Shown: in pieces, positions 1-9,450 of the stretch | Layout of the letters: every line of letters starts with the position of its first letter | How positions within the stretch are numbered: the first letter of the stretch is position 1 | Assembly: GCF_001661495.1 (NCBI RefSeq) | Contig: NZ_BDDT01000016.1 | Span: 1 to 64,000 of the forward strand | DNA length: 64,000 bases | DNA from: Pseudoalteromonas prydzensis | GTDB lineage: Bacteria > Pseudomonadota > Gammaproteobacteria > Enterobacterales > Alteromonadaceae | Reading direction: 5' to 3' | Notes under the pieces: generated by a model | The model's input: only the letters and a program-made list of their open reading frames with translations | Told to the model about the DNA's origin: nothing | The model's database searches: none | Program-made: the position numbers and the translations under genes

Positions 1-117
1 CTCACCCGTCCGCCGCTCGTCAGCAAAGTAGCAAGCTACTCTCTGTTACCGCTCGACTTGCATGTGTTAGGCCTGCCGCCAGCGTTCAATCTGAGCCATG
101 ATCAAACTCTTCAATTA
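1..117 (-). rRNA. 16S ribosomal RNA, 5' end only
   Basis: Read on the minus strand, the sequence carries the universal 16S start (AATTGAAGAGTTTGATC, then ATGGCTCAG and GAACGCTGGCGGC) and continues past the GCAAGTCGAGCGG motif to GGCGGACGGGTGAG. Only about the first 117 nt are present; the gene runs off the left edge. The 5' end is placed by comparison with the E. coli 16S start and could shift by one or two bases. The upstream promoters and boxA show that this is the beginning of an rrn operon transcribed leftwards. Confidence 0.97.
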
Positions 118-366
118 AAAGTTTTTTCTGTTCTCACCCAATAAAGAATGAAGAACCTGCTCAATGAATTCTGAATTATTTGTTTTTGTTACCAAAAACG
201 AATTGACTGTGCTGCAATTCTTTTCTTAAGTAAAACTTAAGTAAGTTATTGCTGTTGGTCACTCAGTTCAATTGAGACTCTAAATTTGTTTGCGTCATCT
301 AGCGAACTAGAATCTGCTGTTAGAACTCAATCTGTACGAGTGCCCACACAGATGATTGCTTTATAT

Positions 367-378
367 TGTTAAAGAACG
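367..378 (-). promoter_or_regulatory. boxA antitermination signal in rrn leader
   Basis: The minus strand reads CGTTCTTTAACA, close to the rrn boxA core (TGCTCTTTAACA) bound by NusB/NusE in the ribosomal antitermination complex. It lies between the downstream promoter and the 16S 5' end, the usual place in enterobacterial-type rrn leaders. The rest of the leader (118-366) shows no gene. Confidence 0.75.
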
Positions 379-410
379 TTTGAATTGCCTTAGCGACTCA
401 AGGGAAGCGA

Positions 411-438
411 ATCATACGCCTTCCTATTTTTTTGTCAA
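411..438 (-). promoter_or_regulatory. rrn promoter (proximal, P2-like)
   Basis: On the minus strand TTGACA (433-438) and TATGAT (411-416) are separated by 16 bp, followed by a G/C-containing discriminator. A perfect -35 with a near-consensus -10 upstream of boxA and 16S fits the proximal promoter of a tandem rrn promoter pair. No start-site data can be read from sequence. Confidence 0.75.
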
Positions 439-547
439 CACTTAATTTTTAGTTTCTTAATAAAAGATTTCAAAGCTAAGTTTTACTCGACTTACTTACC
501 GTTTGTTCAGCGCTTTTCATTGCTGCCTGCCGGGTCAGTGGATGCGC

Positions 548-575
548 ATTATAGGGATATTCTTGAGGCCGTCAA
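548..575 (-). promoter_or_regulatory. rrn promoter (distal, P1-like) with AT-rich UP region
   Basis: On the minus strand TTGACG (570-575) and a perfect TATAAT (548-553) are 16 bp apart. The -10 is followed by GCGCATCC, a G/C-rich discriminator typical of stringently controlled rrn P1 promoters. The 50 bp upstream (about 576-625) are almost only A and T, which fits an UP element. The region out to the siderophore operon end at 729 holds no gene. Confidence 0.8.
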
Positions 576-632
576 CGCTTTATTTCAGTTTTATTAAATT
601 AATTAAAAATTTGTTCAAAAGGCATACAAACA

Positions 633-716
633 AGGCCGTACAGGCCTATTTTCGGTTAAATTTTCAGCTATGAGAGTCACTAAGCTGTGGATACAGATTC
701 GTTCCAGCTCATAGCT
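633..716 (-). terminator. weak hairpins after the siderophore operon
   Basis: Two inverted repeats follow the stop of the siderophore synthetase gene: AGCTATGAG (666-674) with CTCATAGCT (708-716), and AGGCC/GGCCT (633-647) followed on the minus strand by TTGTTTG. Either could end transcription before the rrn promoters. The T tracts are poor, so this is only a suggestion. Confidence 0.3.
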
Positions 717-728
717 AAACCGTAATAA

Positions 729-3134
729 TTAAACAGTCACTGAGTTGTCTTTTCTAACGGGATTAAATTCGGCTATTGGATTGATTAGTTTTCCTACAAA
801 CTTTAGGTTTTTTGCCGGATCTGCTAAGTCTATCATTTGCTGATTATTACTTAACTGCAATCGGTTTAAACACGACAGGGTAAAATCAGCACTAAATAGG
901 TCGTACTTAGTAAACTTCTCTTTTAACTCTGGGTGAGATTGCTGGTAACTAATTACACACTCTGCAACTTGTTGCCAAAAGTCTCGTTCTGAATAGTCGT
1001 TTTGCTGGTCAAGGATATCGGCCACGAACCTAAAGAAACAATCGAACACATCAGTAAAAATTGACAGCACCTTTAATTCATCGGGCACATCGACTGTTAA
1101 ACGTTGAATATTATCTGCTAGTACTAAATCTTTATTTAAGATAGCTATTTCTTCGGCAATATCTTTCATGATTGCTTTGACTGGAATATTGTCCTCAAGT
1201 AATAGAATCAAGTTTTCACCATGAGGCATAAAGACTAAGTCATGGGAGTAAAAACAATGAAGGAGTGGATCTAAGTATGATTTTAAATATTTAGCAATCC
1301 AAGTATGGGTATCAATCTGCGCAGATTTAATTAAAGCAGGTAGAAGTGCATGTCCTTGATTATCGATATGCAGCAGCGACGCCATGGTCATTAAGCGTTG
1401 GTTGCTCTTTAAGTTAGGCATTGGGCTTTCACGCCACAGTGCAGAGAGCATTTTTCGATATGGACTGTATTGATCGGTTGCGGCCTCTAAAGCGTGATTA
1501 TAATAACCAATAGCAGCCACCTCTCGCAGTATCGTAAATCCTGAGTCAGCTAAATATGGATCTTGTGATACAACCTGCGCCACCCAATCATTAATAGCCG
1601 GTGTTGAACTCATATAATAAGGTGATAAACCACGCATGAATCCCATATTCAAAATTGACAGTGCGGTCTTAACATAACGTTTATGAGGATGTGTTTTATT
1701 GAAAAAAGTACGAATAGACTGCTGCGGTTGATATTCATCTTCACTGTATCCTAAGCAGACCAAATGTTGATCAGCAATATCGTTAGAGAATAACGACGCG
1801 AGTTTATTAAACCACTGCCAAGGGTGAACGGGGAAAAAGAAGTAATCATCACTATTCACTTCACGCGCTAATAGCTTTTGTTTAAATGACTCTATGGTGT
1901 GCTGTGATAGTTCTTGCGTTATGAGTGTTTGATAATCTAAATCATCTGTGGTCGAAAATACCACTCTATCTTTATGCGCCCCTAGCCAAATCAACTGTAA
2001 GTGCGCGCCCGTCTCAGGGGCATATTGACGATAATCATTGCAATCAAAACCGATCCGACCATTATTTGCGATAAAGCAAGGGTGACCTTCTGTCATCGCA
2101 CTCTCTACTTGCTGAAAATCAGCGCTGGTGAGTTGCTCAGCAGTCAATGCTGGCAGCTGATGCTTATAAGCACTGCCATATAATGTACTGGCTATTTCTT
2201 CTAAATAAGTGGGCAACATAGCTTGGCTGATACCTAAACTATGTTGTAACTCACAAATAAAGGCGATTGAATCAAGCTCGGCCACTTGGTTATCGATTTG
2301 TTTCTCGATTGAGTCTGCTGCTATATGCCAGTGATTCAAACTACCCAACTTGGCTTTAAATCGATAAACGATGTTTTGTTTATCTGTACTTAGCTCAAAA
2401 TATTGCCAATCTGCATCTTCATTGGTCAATTGTGGTTTTATTAATCGCTCATGGGCAAACTCACTTAAGGCTTTGCGAACATGTAACCTATTTACATGTC
2501 GCCATAGCTTTGGCGTTAAATGACTGACTGCTTGTTCTGGGCTCAAGGGAATGTGCTTCATAGTAGTATTATCCTTATTTAATGCGTGATAGAAGTCATC
2601 ACGAGTACAAAATGCGAGATGAGCGGTTTTATGCGTTAACTTCACCGCTGATTGATAACGAAAACCGGCTTTAGTATTTAAAGAATGGATTTTGTTATTG
2701 CGAATATCGGGTTCAACAATAACGCGCTGATTTTTGTCATTAGCAAAAATGTAATTCATCACCAGTTGAAACACCGACCAAGTAAAGCCATGCACCTTGT
2801 TATTGCTTTGCGCAATCAGAATGTGCATGCCAATATCACCTGCTTTGACGGGGTAATGATTACCTATTTCATCTAATTGAGGTTCATATAACTCAACTAA
2901 AAAACACGCGCTATTGTTTGCGTAGCCGATATAAATATCGCTGCGCGCTAACAAGCTTTGATACTCTTGCTGTAACTGAGCAATAGTGAACTCTTGCATC
3001 CCCCAAAACTGGGCATGAGATTGAGTAACCCACTGATGGATCAATGCTAAGTCTTGCGCTAGGTTAAATGGCCTTAAACTAAGCATGGCTATATTAGTAA
3101 ATTGCTGACAAAAAACGGGGGGTGAATTAGACAT
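729..3134 (-). CDS. bibC: fused N-acyltransferase / NIS siderophore synthetase (BibC-like)
   Basis: This 801-residue protein joins two enzymes. Residues ~15-190 resemble the AlcB/IucB/RhbD acyltransferase family (GDIGMHILIA, then VEPDIRNNKIHSLNTKAGFR), which acylates an N-hydroxylated diamine. Residues ~200-790 are an IucA/IucC-type NIS synthetase with EGHP, HPWQW and PHGEN motifs, which adenylates a carboxylate and couples it to an amine. The same fusion is known for BibC of Aliivibrio salmonicida, where it makes bisucaberin from N-hydroxy-N-succinylcadaverine. The gene is last in a four-gene operon and its ATG overlaps the MFS stop (TAATG). The product (bisucaberin or a desferrioxamine-like macrocycle) is inferred from gene content and not proven by sequence. 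Confidence 0.9.
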   Translation of the reverse strand: MSNSPPVFCQQFTNIAMLSLRPFNLAQDLALIHQWVTQSHAQFWGMQEFTIAQLQQEYQSLLARSDIYIGYANNSACFLVELYEPQLDEIGNHYPVKAGDIGMHILIAQSNNKVHGFTWSVFQLVMNYIFANDKNQRVIVEPDIRNNKIHSLNTKAGFRYQSAVKLTHKTAHLAFCTRDDFYHALNKDNTTMKHIPLSPEQAVSHLTPKLWRHVNRLHVRKALSEFAHERLIKPQLTNEDADWQYFELSTDKQNIVYRFKAKLGSLNHWHIAADSIEKQIDNQVAELDSIAFICELQHSLGISQAMLPTYLEEIASTLYGSAYKHQLPALTAEQLTSADFQQVESAMTEGHPCFIANNGRIGFDCNDYRQYAPETGAHLQLIWLGAHKDRVVFSTTDDLDYQTLITQELSQHTIESFKQKLLAREVNSDDYFFFPVHPWQWFNKLASLFSNDIADQHLVCLGYSEDEYQPQQSIRTFFNKTHPHKRYVKTALSILNMGFMRGLSPYYMSSTPAINDWVAQVVSQDPYLADSGFTILREVAAIGYYNHALEAATDQYSPYRKMLSALWRESPMPNLKSNQRLMTMASLLHIDNQGHALLPALIKSAQIDTHTWIAKYLKSYLDPLLHCFYSHDLVFMPHGENLILLLEDNIPVKAIMKDIAEEIAILNKDLVLADNIQRLTVDVPDELKVLSIFTDVFDCFFRFVADILDQQNDYSERDFWQQVAECVISYQQSHPELKEKFTKYDLFSADFTLSCLNRLQLSNNQQMIDLADPAKNLKFVGKLINPIAEFNPVRKDNSVTV

Positions 3135-4327
3135 TATTGAGCCCTCGATGTTGTGCCTTGATAGGCTGAACAGACATGGCGTTTAGTTTGCTTACTTAGT
3201 AACCATAAGCACAGAGCAGATAGAGTAAGCCCTGCAGCGGCAATCCAAAACGGCATCACTAGGCCATAATATTTCACCAGTACACCAGCAAAGTAAGAGG
3301 CCAATAGCACACCTAAACTTTGGCAAAAGCTGACTTTGCTAAAGTCTTGGGCATATTTGTCTGGCGTACTCACTTGGTAAAGCAGCAGATCAAGACGCAC
3401 AATGATGATAAATAGTGATAAACCAAACAGACAACGCCCAGCAATCACCACCAAATAGGCTGGACTTGCTTGTAATGCAACACCGGTGATGATCAATATA
3501 AAGACAATTAATAAGTTAATGGGTCTGGTATTTTTCTTTTGTCGCCACTGATCAAAGCAAAGCGCAAGCAATGCCATAAAAGCTGGGATAGAAAACACCA
3601 TACTCGCGAGAACGATATTTGCGTTATCGCTCATACTTTGCCAATACGCAGCAAAAAAAGGTCTGATCAAAAAAGCACTGAAGTAAAAGCACAGCATAAC
3701 AATGCCAAGCTGATAAATAGGCCAGCGAGTTGATGACATAGCCGATGCGACTACAGGCTCAGGCTGCTGTTTACTCGGTGCTAACTTGATAAGATAAGCG
3801 CACACTAAGACCTGAGTAAAATCACTCAATGCCATAATTAAAAATGCCGCCTTAGCTGGCAATGCTGATAACACCACACCACCAGCAAGTGCGCCAAGTA
3901 TGGCGCCAAAGTGCACCACCACACTGAGCGTTGCAATAGTTGTAACGTGTTTGGTTTTTTCTTCTAAGCTCATTAAGTATGGATAAACTAATAAGTAACT
4001 CGCTTTAAAAGCAAACATTGCCATTGAGGTAAACCAAAACCAACTTAAGTCGTTTGCAAAAAAACTACTTAAGCTGAATATACCCGCCGCGATTTGACTG
4101 TATACCAACAGTGGTAACACATGAATATATTTGCTAATGAAAGCCCAAATAGGGAAGCACACCATGACTACAAAACAGCTAGCAGCAAGATAAGTACCCA
4201 CATAAGCAGGATCGTTGATAGCAAACACAGTACGAAAAAATGTAGGATAAAACGGTAGCAACATTGAATCACTGATCACTGCAAATACCGTTATCGCAAT
4301 CAACAAGATTTTAAATTGCTTACTCAT
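3134..4327 (-). CDS. MFS transporter, probable siderophore exporter
   Basis: A 397-residue, very hydrophobic protein with about twelve membrane segments and the layout of a major facilitator superfamily carrier. It overlaps the monooxygenase gene by 4 bp (ATGA) and the synthetase by 1 bp, so it is translationally coupled within the siderophore operon. That position suggests export of the finished hydroxamate siderophore from the cytoplasm. Import of the ferric form is less likely but cannot be excluded, since some MFS proteins in siderophore clusters work inwards. The family is clear; the substrate is inferred from context. Confidence 0.85.
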   Translation of the reverse strand: MSKQFKILLIAITVFAVISDSMLLPFYPTFFRTVFAINDPAYVGTYLAASCFVVMVCFPIWAFISKYIHVLPLLVYSQIAAGIFSLSSFFANDLSWFWFTSMAMFAFKASYLLVYPYLMSLEEKTKHVTTIATLSVVVHFGAILGALAGGVVLSALPAKAAFLIMALSDFTQVLVCAYLIKLAPSKQQPEPVVASAMSSTRWPIYQLGIVMLCFYFSAFLIRPFFAAYWQSMSDNANIVLASMVFSIPAFMALLALCFDQWRQKKNTRPINLLIVFILIITGVALQASPAYLVVIAGRCLFGLSLFIIIVRLDLLLYQVSTPDKYAQDFSKVSFCQSLGVLLASYFAGVLVKYYGLVMPFWIAAAGLTLSALCLWLLSKQTKRHVCSAYQGTTSRAQ

Positions 4328-5640
4328 GCGCGAAACTGCTTTATTTCATCGCAAAACTCAGAGTTAGGTGCAGCAAATTCCTGAAAAGCAATTTTGCGTT
4401 CAATCGGGTAATGCTCATGTCCGGTGATCGCGCGAATAATGCAAGAGTTTCGATAACACGCCATGCCTAAATCGGGTGTAACAAAACCATGGGTATGCTG
4501 TTCGGCGTTTTGTACAAAAATACGTTGATGCTGTTTATCAATAGAGTAATTACGACCTACTTGATACAGACCGTCGGCATCACTATCAATACAATGGCTA
4601 ACTCCAGCTAGAAAGCTTGGCTGATAAGGCTGATAACCCGTGGCAAAAATAATGCTTTGCGTGTTTATTGAATAACATTGCTGTTGCTCGGTTTGCTCTA
4701 AATTCAGCTCATAACCTCGTACATGGCTGTGGTGCGTCATATCGATAAGCGCAGAATTTGTGTGTAGGCTAACAGGCAATTTAGCCGTCAGCCGTTTGCT
4801 ATACAGTAAATCAAAAATATTGTTGATCAGGTCGCTATTAATCCCCTTGTAAAGATTATGCTGGCGACGATTTAACTGCTGGCGTTTTTGCTCGGGTAAT
4901 TGATAAAAATAATCAACATACTCTGGCGAGGTCATTTCTAGTGTTAGCTTAGTGTATTCAAGTGGGTAAAACCGCGAAGAGCGAGTAAGCCAATTAAGCT
5001 GATAATTATGTTGATCGATGTCTTGCAGCAAATCATAAAAGATTTCAGCGGCACTTTGCCCGCTACCAATAATACTAATCGATTGCTGCTGCTGTAATTG
5101 GCTTTTATTCGCAAGGTAATGACTGGAATGAATAATTCCCTCTTGCTGTATAAACTCCTGCGCACACTGTGGGTGGCGAGGCACAGGGCCAGTACCTAAT
5201 ACTAAGTGTTTGGCCAAATAAACTTGATCGCATGTTTGTACTATATAGATATCCCTATCTTGGCTGTACTCAACATGCTGAACCTCTGAATTAAAACGTA
5301 GATTAGGCAACTGCTGAGTAGCCCATTGACAATACTGATTATATTCTTGGCGTAGTAAGAAAAAGTTTTCTCTAATATAAAAAGAATACAATCTACCTTG
5401 CTGCTTTATGTAATTTAAAAAACTATAAGGGCTAGTAGGATCGGCAAGCGTTACCAAATCAGACATAAACGGCGTTTGTAAGCTGACCTCTGGAAGCATC
5501 ATGCCTGGATGCCAATTAAACTCTGCATTTTTATCTAAAAAGAGGCTACTTACTCCTTCAAGCGGTGCAGTTAAACAGGCAAGGCTTAAATTAAATGGCC
5601 CAAGGCCAATACCAATCACATCATAAATAGGCTTATCCAT
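4324..5640 (-). CDS. FAD/NADPH-dependent diamine (lysine/ornithine-type) N-monooxygenase
   Basis: A 438-residue member of the IucD/PvdA/DesB family of N-hydroxylating flavoprotein monooxygenases. Visible motifs are the FAD-binding GIGLGPFNLSLA near residue 10, the NADPH-binding IIGSGQSAAE near residue 190, and the C-terminal FATGYQP. In this operon its likely substrate is the diamine made by the upstream decarboxylase (cadaverine, or putrescine), giving the N-hydroxy-diamine that is then acylated. It overlaps the decarboxylase gene by 8 bp and the MFS gene by 4 bp. Length is normal for the family and nothing is missing. Confidence 0.92.
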   Translation of the reverse strand: MDKPIYDVIGIGLGPFNLSLACLTAPLEGVSSLFLDKNAEFNWHPGMMLPEVSLQTPFMSDLVTLADPTSPYSFLNYIKQQGRLYSFYIRENFFLLRQEYNQYCQWATQQLPNLRFNSEVQHVEYSQDRDIYIVQTCDQVYLAKHLVLGTGPVPRHPQCAQEFIQQEGIIHSSHYLANKSQLQQQQSISIIGSGQSAAEIFYDLLQDIDQHNYQLNWLTRSSRFYPLEYTKLTLEMTSPEYVDYFYQLPEQKRQQLNRRQHNLYKGINSDLINNIFDLLYSKRLTAKLPVSLHTNSALIDMTHHSHVRGYELNLEQTEQQQCYSINTQSIIFATGYQPYQPSFLAGVSHCIDSDADGLYQVGRNYSIDKQHQRIFVQNAEQHTHGFVTPDLGMACYRNSCIIRAITGHEHYPIERKIAFQEFAAPNSEFCDEIKQFRA

Positions 5641-7219
5641 AACTAACTTCCTCCAGTTTAATACTTAAAGAAGTTGACTCATTGGCTAAATCACTCGCTA
5701 GATATTGATACCCATATTGCTTTATAAGCCGAACAACATGCTGAATATCACTGATAGTCGTTGCACAGTTTAGTAAGGTGAATTTTAAGTATTGCTTATC
5801 TGCCACCTTAGTTGCGGCTATTAAAGCATCGCCTTGGCGGGACAACTGCTTACGAATGAATTTATTTACGTCGTCCAAATCTGGGTTGCTGCTACCGCCA
5901 TCACCAATAAAGCGAAATACCAAGGTACTTAACTGTGGCTGATGAATAATTTCAATATGCGCTTCAGAGGCTAATAATAGATAAGCCTGTCGTGCTAAAT
6001 GCATCACTTGCTCAAATGCTAAGCCAAGATTTTTTGCCCCAACTGTACGCAATGAAAACCATAACTTTAATGCATCAAAACGTCGTGTGGTTTGGATGCT
6101 CTTATTGCATAGGTCTGGCGTGCCTGCTTGCTGCTGGCTCAGTGGATTTAAATATTCAGCATGATAAGTGACAACCGACAGGTGCTGTTTATCTTTAACA
6201 AAAAATGCACTGCAACTTACCGGTTGAAAAAATGATTTATGGTAATCAATCGTCACTGAATCCGCATATGCGATCCCCGCTAACTTATGGTTGTTATTAG
6301 GTGTTATTAATAAACCGCCACCATAGGCCGCATCAACATGAAACCAAGCGCCGGTTTGCTCAGCAATAAGGGCTATTTGCGCTAACGGATCAATACTGCC
6401 AAAATCGGTTGTGCCCGCAGTAGCAACTATGGCCATAACAATATCACCCTGTTGCTGGCATTGCTCAATGGCCTGACTCAACGCGTTAACATCCATTCTA
6501 AAATACTCATCACACGGTACACTTACCACGCTATCGTAGCCAATTCCTAAAATAGCTGCCGCTTTTTGAATACTAAAATGACTAACTTCTGAGGTGAAAA
6601 TTTTTAACCGTTTAAAGTCCTGTGGTAGCCCTTGCTGTTTATTTATATGTCCGCTGTGTTGCTGACATTGAAAGTCACGTGCGAGCAACATAGCCATTAA
6701 GTTAGATTGCGTACCACCACTGGTAAACACGCCATCTGAGAGCTCACCAAGGTTCAGTTTTGATAACGTCCAATCGACAATGCTTTGCTCGATGAAGGTC
6801 GCGCCACCACTTTGATCCCAGGTTTCAACGGCTGTATTTATCGCTGTAGCCATTAATTCTGCAAGAATGCTTTGATAAACAATAGGACAATTTAAGTGAG
6901 CGAGGTAACGTGGATTATTGAAATAAACAGCATCTTTGAGATACAACTGAGTCACCTCAGTAAGCGCTTCTTGTATATCAAATAGCGGCTGATTTAGATC
7001 AATATCAGCAAATTGTTTGGCCAGCTCGTGAGGAAAAACCCCGCTAAATGGCTTTTTTTGCTCACCGATAGTTTGCGCCAACAATTGTACGACTTGATCG
7101 ACACCTATTTTAAACTTATCTAGATTTTCTTTATTAAACATTGAATTAAGCATTGAGTTAGCTTCGTGATTAGAAGCTTGTTGCTGTGCATCTGCGAGCA
7201 ACACATTTAACTGAACCAT
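5633..7219 (-). CDS. PLP-dependent group II decarboxylase, probable lysine decarboxylase (DesA-like)
   Basis: About 528 residues with the group II amino-acid decarboxylase fold: HVDAAYGGG holds the PLP-contacting Asp and TIDYHKSFFQP holds the Schiff-base Lys. Close relatives in siderophore clusters (DesA) make cadaverine from lysine; 2,4-diaminobutyrate decarboxylases are also similar, so the substrate is inferred. I chose the ATG at 7217-7219 because AAAGGTGA sits 8 nt upstream; an in-frame GTG 12 nt earlier lies within that ribosome-binding site. It is first in the operon, directly after the Fur-like promoter region, and overlaps the monooxygenase gene by 8 bp. Confidence 0.88.
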   Translation of the reverse strand: MVQLNVLLADAQQQASNHEANSMLNSMFNKENLDKFKIGVDQVVQLLAQTIGEQKKPFSGVFPHELAKQFADIDLNQPLFDIQEALTEVTQLYLKDAVYFNNPRYLAHLNCPIVYQSILAELMATAINTAVETWDQSGGATFIEQSIVDWTLSKLNLGELSDGVFTSGGTQSNLMAMLLARDFQCQQHSGHINKQQGLPQDFKRLKIFTSEVSHFSIQKAAAILGIGYDSVVSVPCDEYFRMDVNALSQAIEQCQQQGDIVMAIVATAGTTDFGSIDPLAQIALIAEQTGAWFHVDAAYGGGLLITPNNNHKLAGIAYADSVTIDYHKSFFQPVSCSAFFVKDKQHLSVVTYHAEYLNPLSQQQAGTPDLCNKSIQTTRRFDALKLWFSLRTVGAKNLGLAFEQVMHLARQAYLLLASEAHIEIIHQPQLSTLVFRFIGDGGSSNPDLDDVNKFIRKQLSRQGDALIAATKVADKQYLKFTLLNCATTISDIQHVVRLIKQYGYQYLASDLANESTSLSIKLEEVSYG

Positions 7220-7258
7220 GAGCACGATCACCTTTAGTTGAAAACAATTGATAAATCT

Positions 7259-7300
7259 AAATGAGAATGTATACTAATCGCGTTTCCGATTCAGTGTCAA
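7259..7300 (-). promoter_or_regulatory. siderophore operon promoter overlapping a Fur-like site
   Basis: On the minus strand TTGACA (7295-7300) and TAGTAT (7271-7276) are 18 bp apart, 50 nt before the decarboxylase start. The -10 is overlapped by AAATGAGAATGTATACTAAT (7259-7278, plus strand), whose AAATGAGAAT half is a typical Fur half-site; the other half is poorly conserved. The gap also has to hold the promoter of the divergent receptor gene. Iron repression is an inference. Confidence 0.5.
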
Positions 7301-7332
7301 TGTTTAAATAACGTAAAAATTAAGGAGTGATT

Positions 7333-9435
7333 GTGTTAAAAAAATCAATGTTTGGGCTATCAGCCATTTCATTATGCATATTCAGCAACAATGGTGTGGC
7401 TGCAGAAGTAGCGATAGACGATGACATAGAAAATATAGCCGTGTACGGCAAGAGCTATCGTTCAACAGGCACTAAATCGAGCTTAACGCCGATTGAATCG
7501 CCTATGAGCTTTGAAGTATACGACAGTAAATTACTAGAGTTACGCCAAGTAGATACAGTGAATGAAGCACTGCGCTATGTATCAGGGATCACGCCTGAAA
7601 ATCGCGCCACCGTGACTATTTTTGATCAATATACGATTCGTGGTTTTGAAAGTTACCGTAATTTTTACGATGGTTTACCACTGCAATACAACCTAGTTTA
7701 TAACTTAGCGCCACAAGTCGATGCGTATGCGACACAAAGTGTCGAAATTTTAAAAGGCCCGGCTTCTGTTTTATATGGCTCTGCACCTCCGGGCGGTATG
7801 GTTAACCAAACGGCTAAAACCCCACAAGCTCTTTCTGAGCATAACTTTAGAGCCCGAATTGGTACTAATAATTTGGCGGAGCTAGCTGTAGATAGCACAG
7901 GCGCTATTACCGATGGTGTGAATTATCGCTTTATTGCACTTGCTCGTAGTCGTGATGGTCAACAGCAAACCACTGAAGAAGAACAGCTCACCATTGCGCC
8001 CTCAATAACCTTTGAGATCAGTGAACAAACAAGCTTAAATCTTAATTTATATTATCAAGACGATCCGAAAATGGTGCCATCAACACCCTTACCTGCAAAA
8101 GGCACGCTGTACGAAGCCAGTTACGGTAAATTAGCCGCTGATGCGTATGCAGGTGATGAAAACTGGGCCGAGTTTGCCCGAGAAGTCACTATGATCGGGT
8201 ATAAATTAAATCATGAATTTTCAGATTCAATGTCGTTTTTACAAAACTTTCGCTATACCAATGCCGATGCCACGCAGCAAAATAGTTATGACTTCGGTTT
8301 AGCGGACGCAGATAAAATATTAACGCGTACTGCGTATAAAACCATTGAGGACGCTGAAGGCTTTGTAGTTGATAACCAACTCGCTATGCAATTTGGTTTA
8401 GCGAATACGAAGCACCAGCTATTATTTGGTTTTGAATACCAAACCCTTGATTCAACATTTGATTATGCCGATACTTTTGGCGCAAATACGCCAACACTTG
8501 ATTTATCAAACCCTGATCACACTCAGTTTAATGACGATACCACCGCGGCTTTAGATACTTATCGTCAATTTAGTCGTTTAGAGCAATCACAACGCGGTTT
8601 TTATTTGCAAGATGAAATAAAAATCGATGCGCTTACTGTCATCGCTGGGCTGCGCCATGATAATTACTATAGCTTAACTGACACTTTAATAAGTGGCGCC
8701 ACCAGCAATCAAGAGATCGATCAAAGCGATACCACTTTCCGTATGGCGGCGATCTATACCTTTGACAATAACCTTGCTCCTTATGCAAGTTACTCTGAGT
8801 CATTTGAACCAACGTCTGGAGTCGATACGTTAACTGGCCAAGCATTCAAACCAACTACCGCAGAACAAATTGAAGCGGGGGTGAAATATCACAATAATGA
8901 TTCAAGCACTAAAGTAACCGCAGCATTCTTTGATTTACGCAAACAAGATGTAGTGGTCAATACTCCTGACTTTATGCAGTACACTCAAAATGGTGAAGTG
9001 CAATCTAAGGGTTTTGAGATCAGTGTTTATCAGCAACTCACCGACACGCTTGATGTTACTGTAAATCTAACGGATATGGATGTTGAGGTAATAGATAACC
9101 CACAAAACCCGGCATTGGAAGGTAAAACACCTATTTGGGTAGCAGAACAACAAGCCTCAATGTGGTTAAATTACTTCTTTAGCGACGCGCTAGAATTTAA
9201 CGGTGGTGTACGTTATGTCGGTGAAAGCCAGCTAGATGCCTTAAATTCCGATACAGTACCAGGTTATACCTTGTTTGATGCTGCTGCTAGCTATCGCTTT
9301 AACGACAGCTATAAAATCGGTTTAGCCGTGAGTAACTTAACAGACAAACGTTATGTGGGTGCTTGTTTTGATATAAATGGCTGTTGGATGGGCGCTGAGC
9401 GCAGTGTTGAGCTTAGTTTAAATGCCTCATTTTAA
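7333..9435 (+). CDS. TonB-dependent ferric-siderophore receptor
   Basis: About 700 residues. The N terminus (LKKSMFGLSAISLCIFS...VAA) is a signal peptide. A plug domain follows (TVNEALRYVSGITP, YTIRGFES, VEILKGPASVLYG), then a 22-strand-type barrel ending in phenylalanine (SLNASF), as required for BAM-dependent insertion. The plug matches the siderophore-receptor branch (FhuA/FoxA type). I placed the start at GTG 7333 because TAAGGAG lies 5 nt upstream; a GTG at 7327 overlaps that site and an ATG at 7348 is the other choice. It is divergent from the siderophore operon and followed by a FhuF-like reductase, so it probably takes up the ferric form of the siderophore made next door. Confidence 0.93.
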   Translation: MLKKSMFGLSAISLCIFSNNGVAAEVAIDDDIENIAVYGKSYRSTGTKSSLTPIESPMSFEVYDSKLLELRQVDTVNEALRYVSGITPENRATVTIFDQYTIRGFESYRNFYDGLPLQYNLVYNLAPQVDAYATQSVEILKGPASVLYGSAPPGGMVNQTAKTPQALSEHNFRARIGTNNLAELAVDSTGAITDGVNYRFIALARSRDGQQQTTEEEQLTIAPSITFEISEQTSLNLNLYYQDDPKMVPSTPLPAKGTLYEASYGKLAADAYAGDENWAEFAREVTMIGYKLNHEFSDSMSFLQNFRYTNADATQQNSYDFGLADADKILTRTAYKTIEDAEGFVVDNQLAMQFGLANTKHQLLFGFEYQTLDSTFDYADTFGANTPTLDLSNPDHTQFNDDTTAALDTYRQFSRLEQSQRGFYLQDEIKIDALTVIAGLRHDNYYSLTDTLISGATSNQEIDQSDTTFRMAAIYTFDNNLAPYASYSESFEPTSGVDTLTGQAFKPTTAEQIEAGVKYHNNDSSTKVTAAFFDLRKQDVVVNTPDFMQYTQNGEVQSKGFEISVYQQLTDTLDVTVNLTDMDVEVIDNPQNPALEGKTPIWVAEQQASMWLNYFFSDALEFNGGVRYVGESQLDALNSDTVPGYTLFDAAASYRFNDSYKIGLAVSNLTDKRYVGACFDINGCWMGAERSVELSLNASF

Positions 9436-9450
9436 GTATTTAAACTCGTT

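Noticed and set aside
2001..2876. Short plus-strand frames opposite the siderophore synthetase gene.
   Set aside because: No initiation signals or recognisable domains, and they lie wholly within a well-supported gene on the other strand.
7217..7231. Upstream GTG start for the decarboxylase gene.
   Set aside because: It falls inside the AAAGGTGA ribosome-binding site of the downstream ATG, which has ideal spacing.
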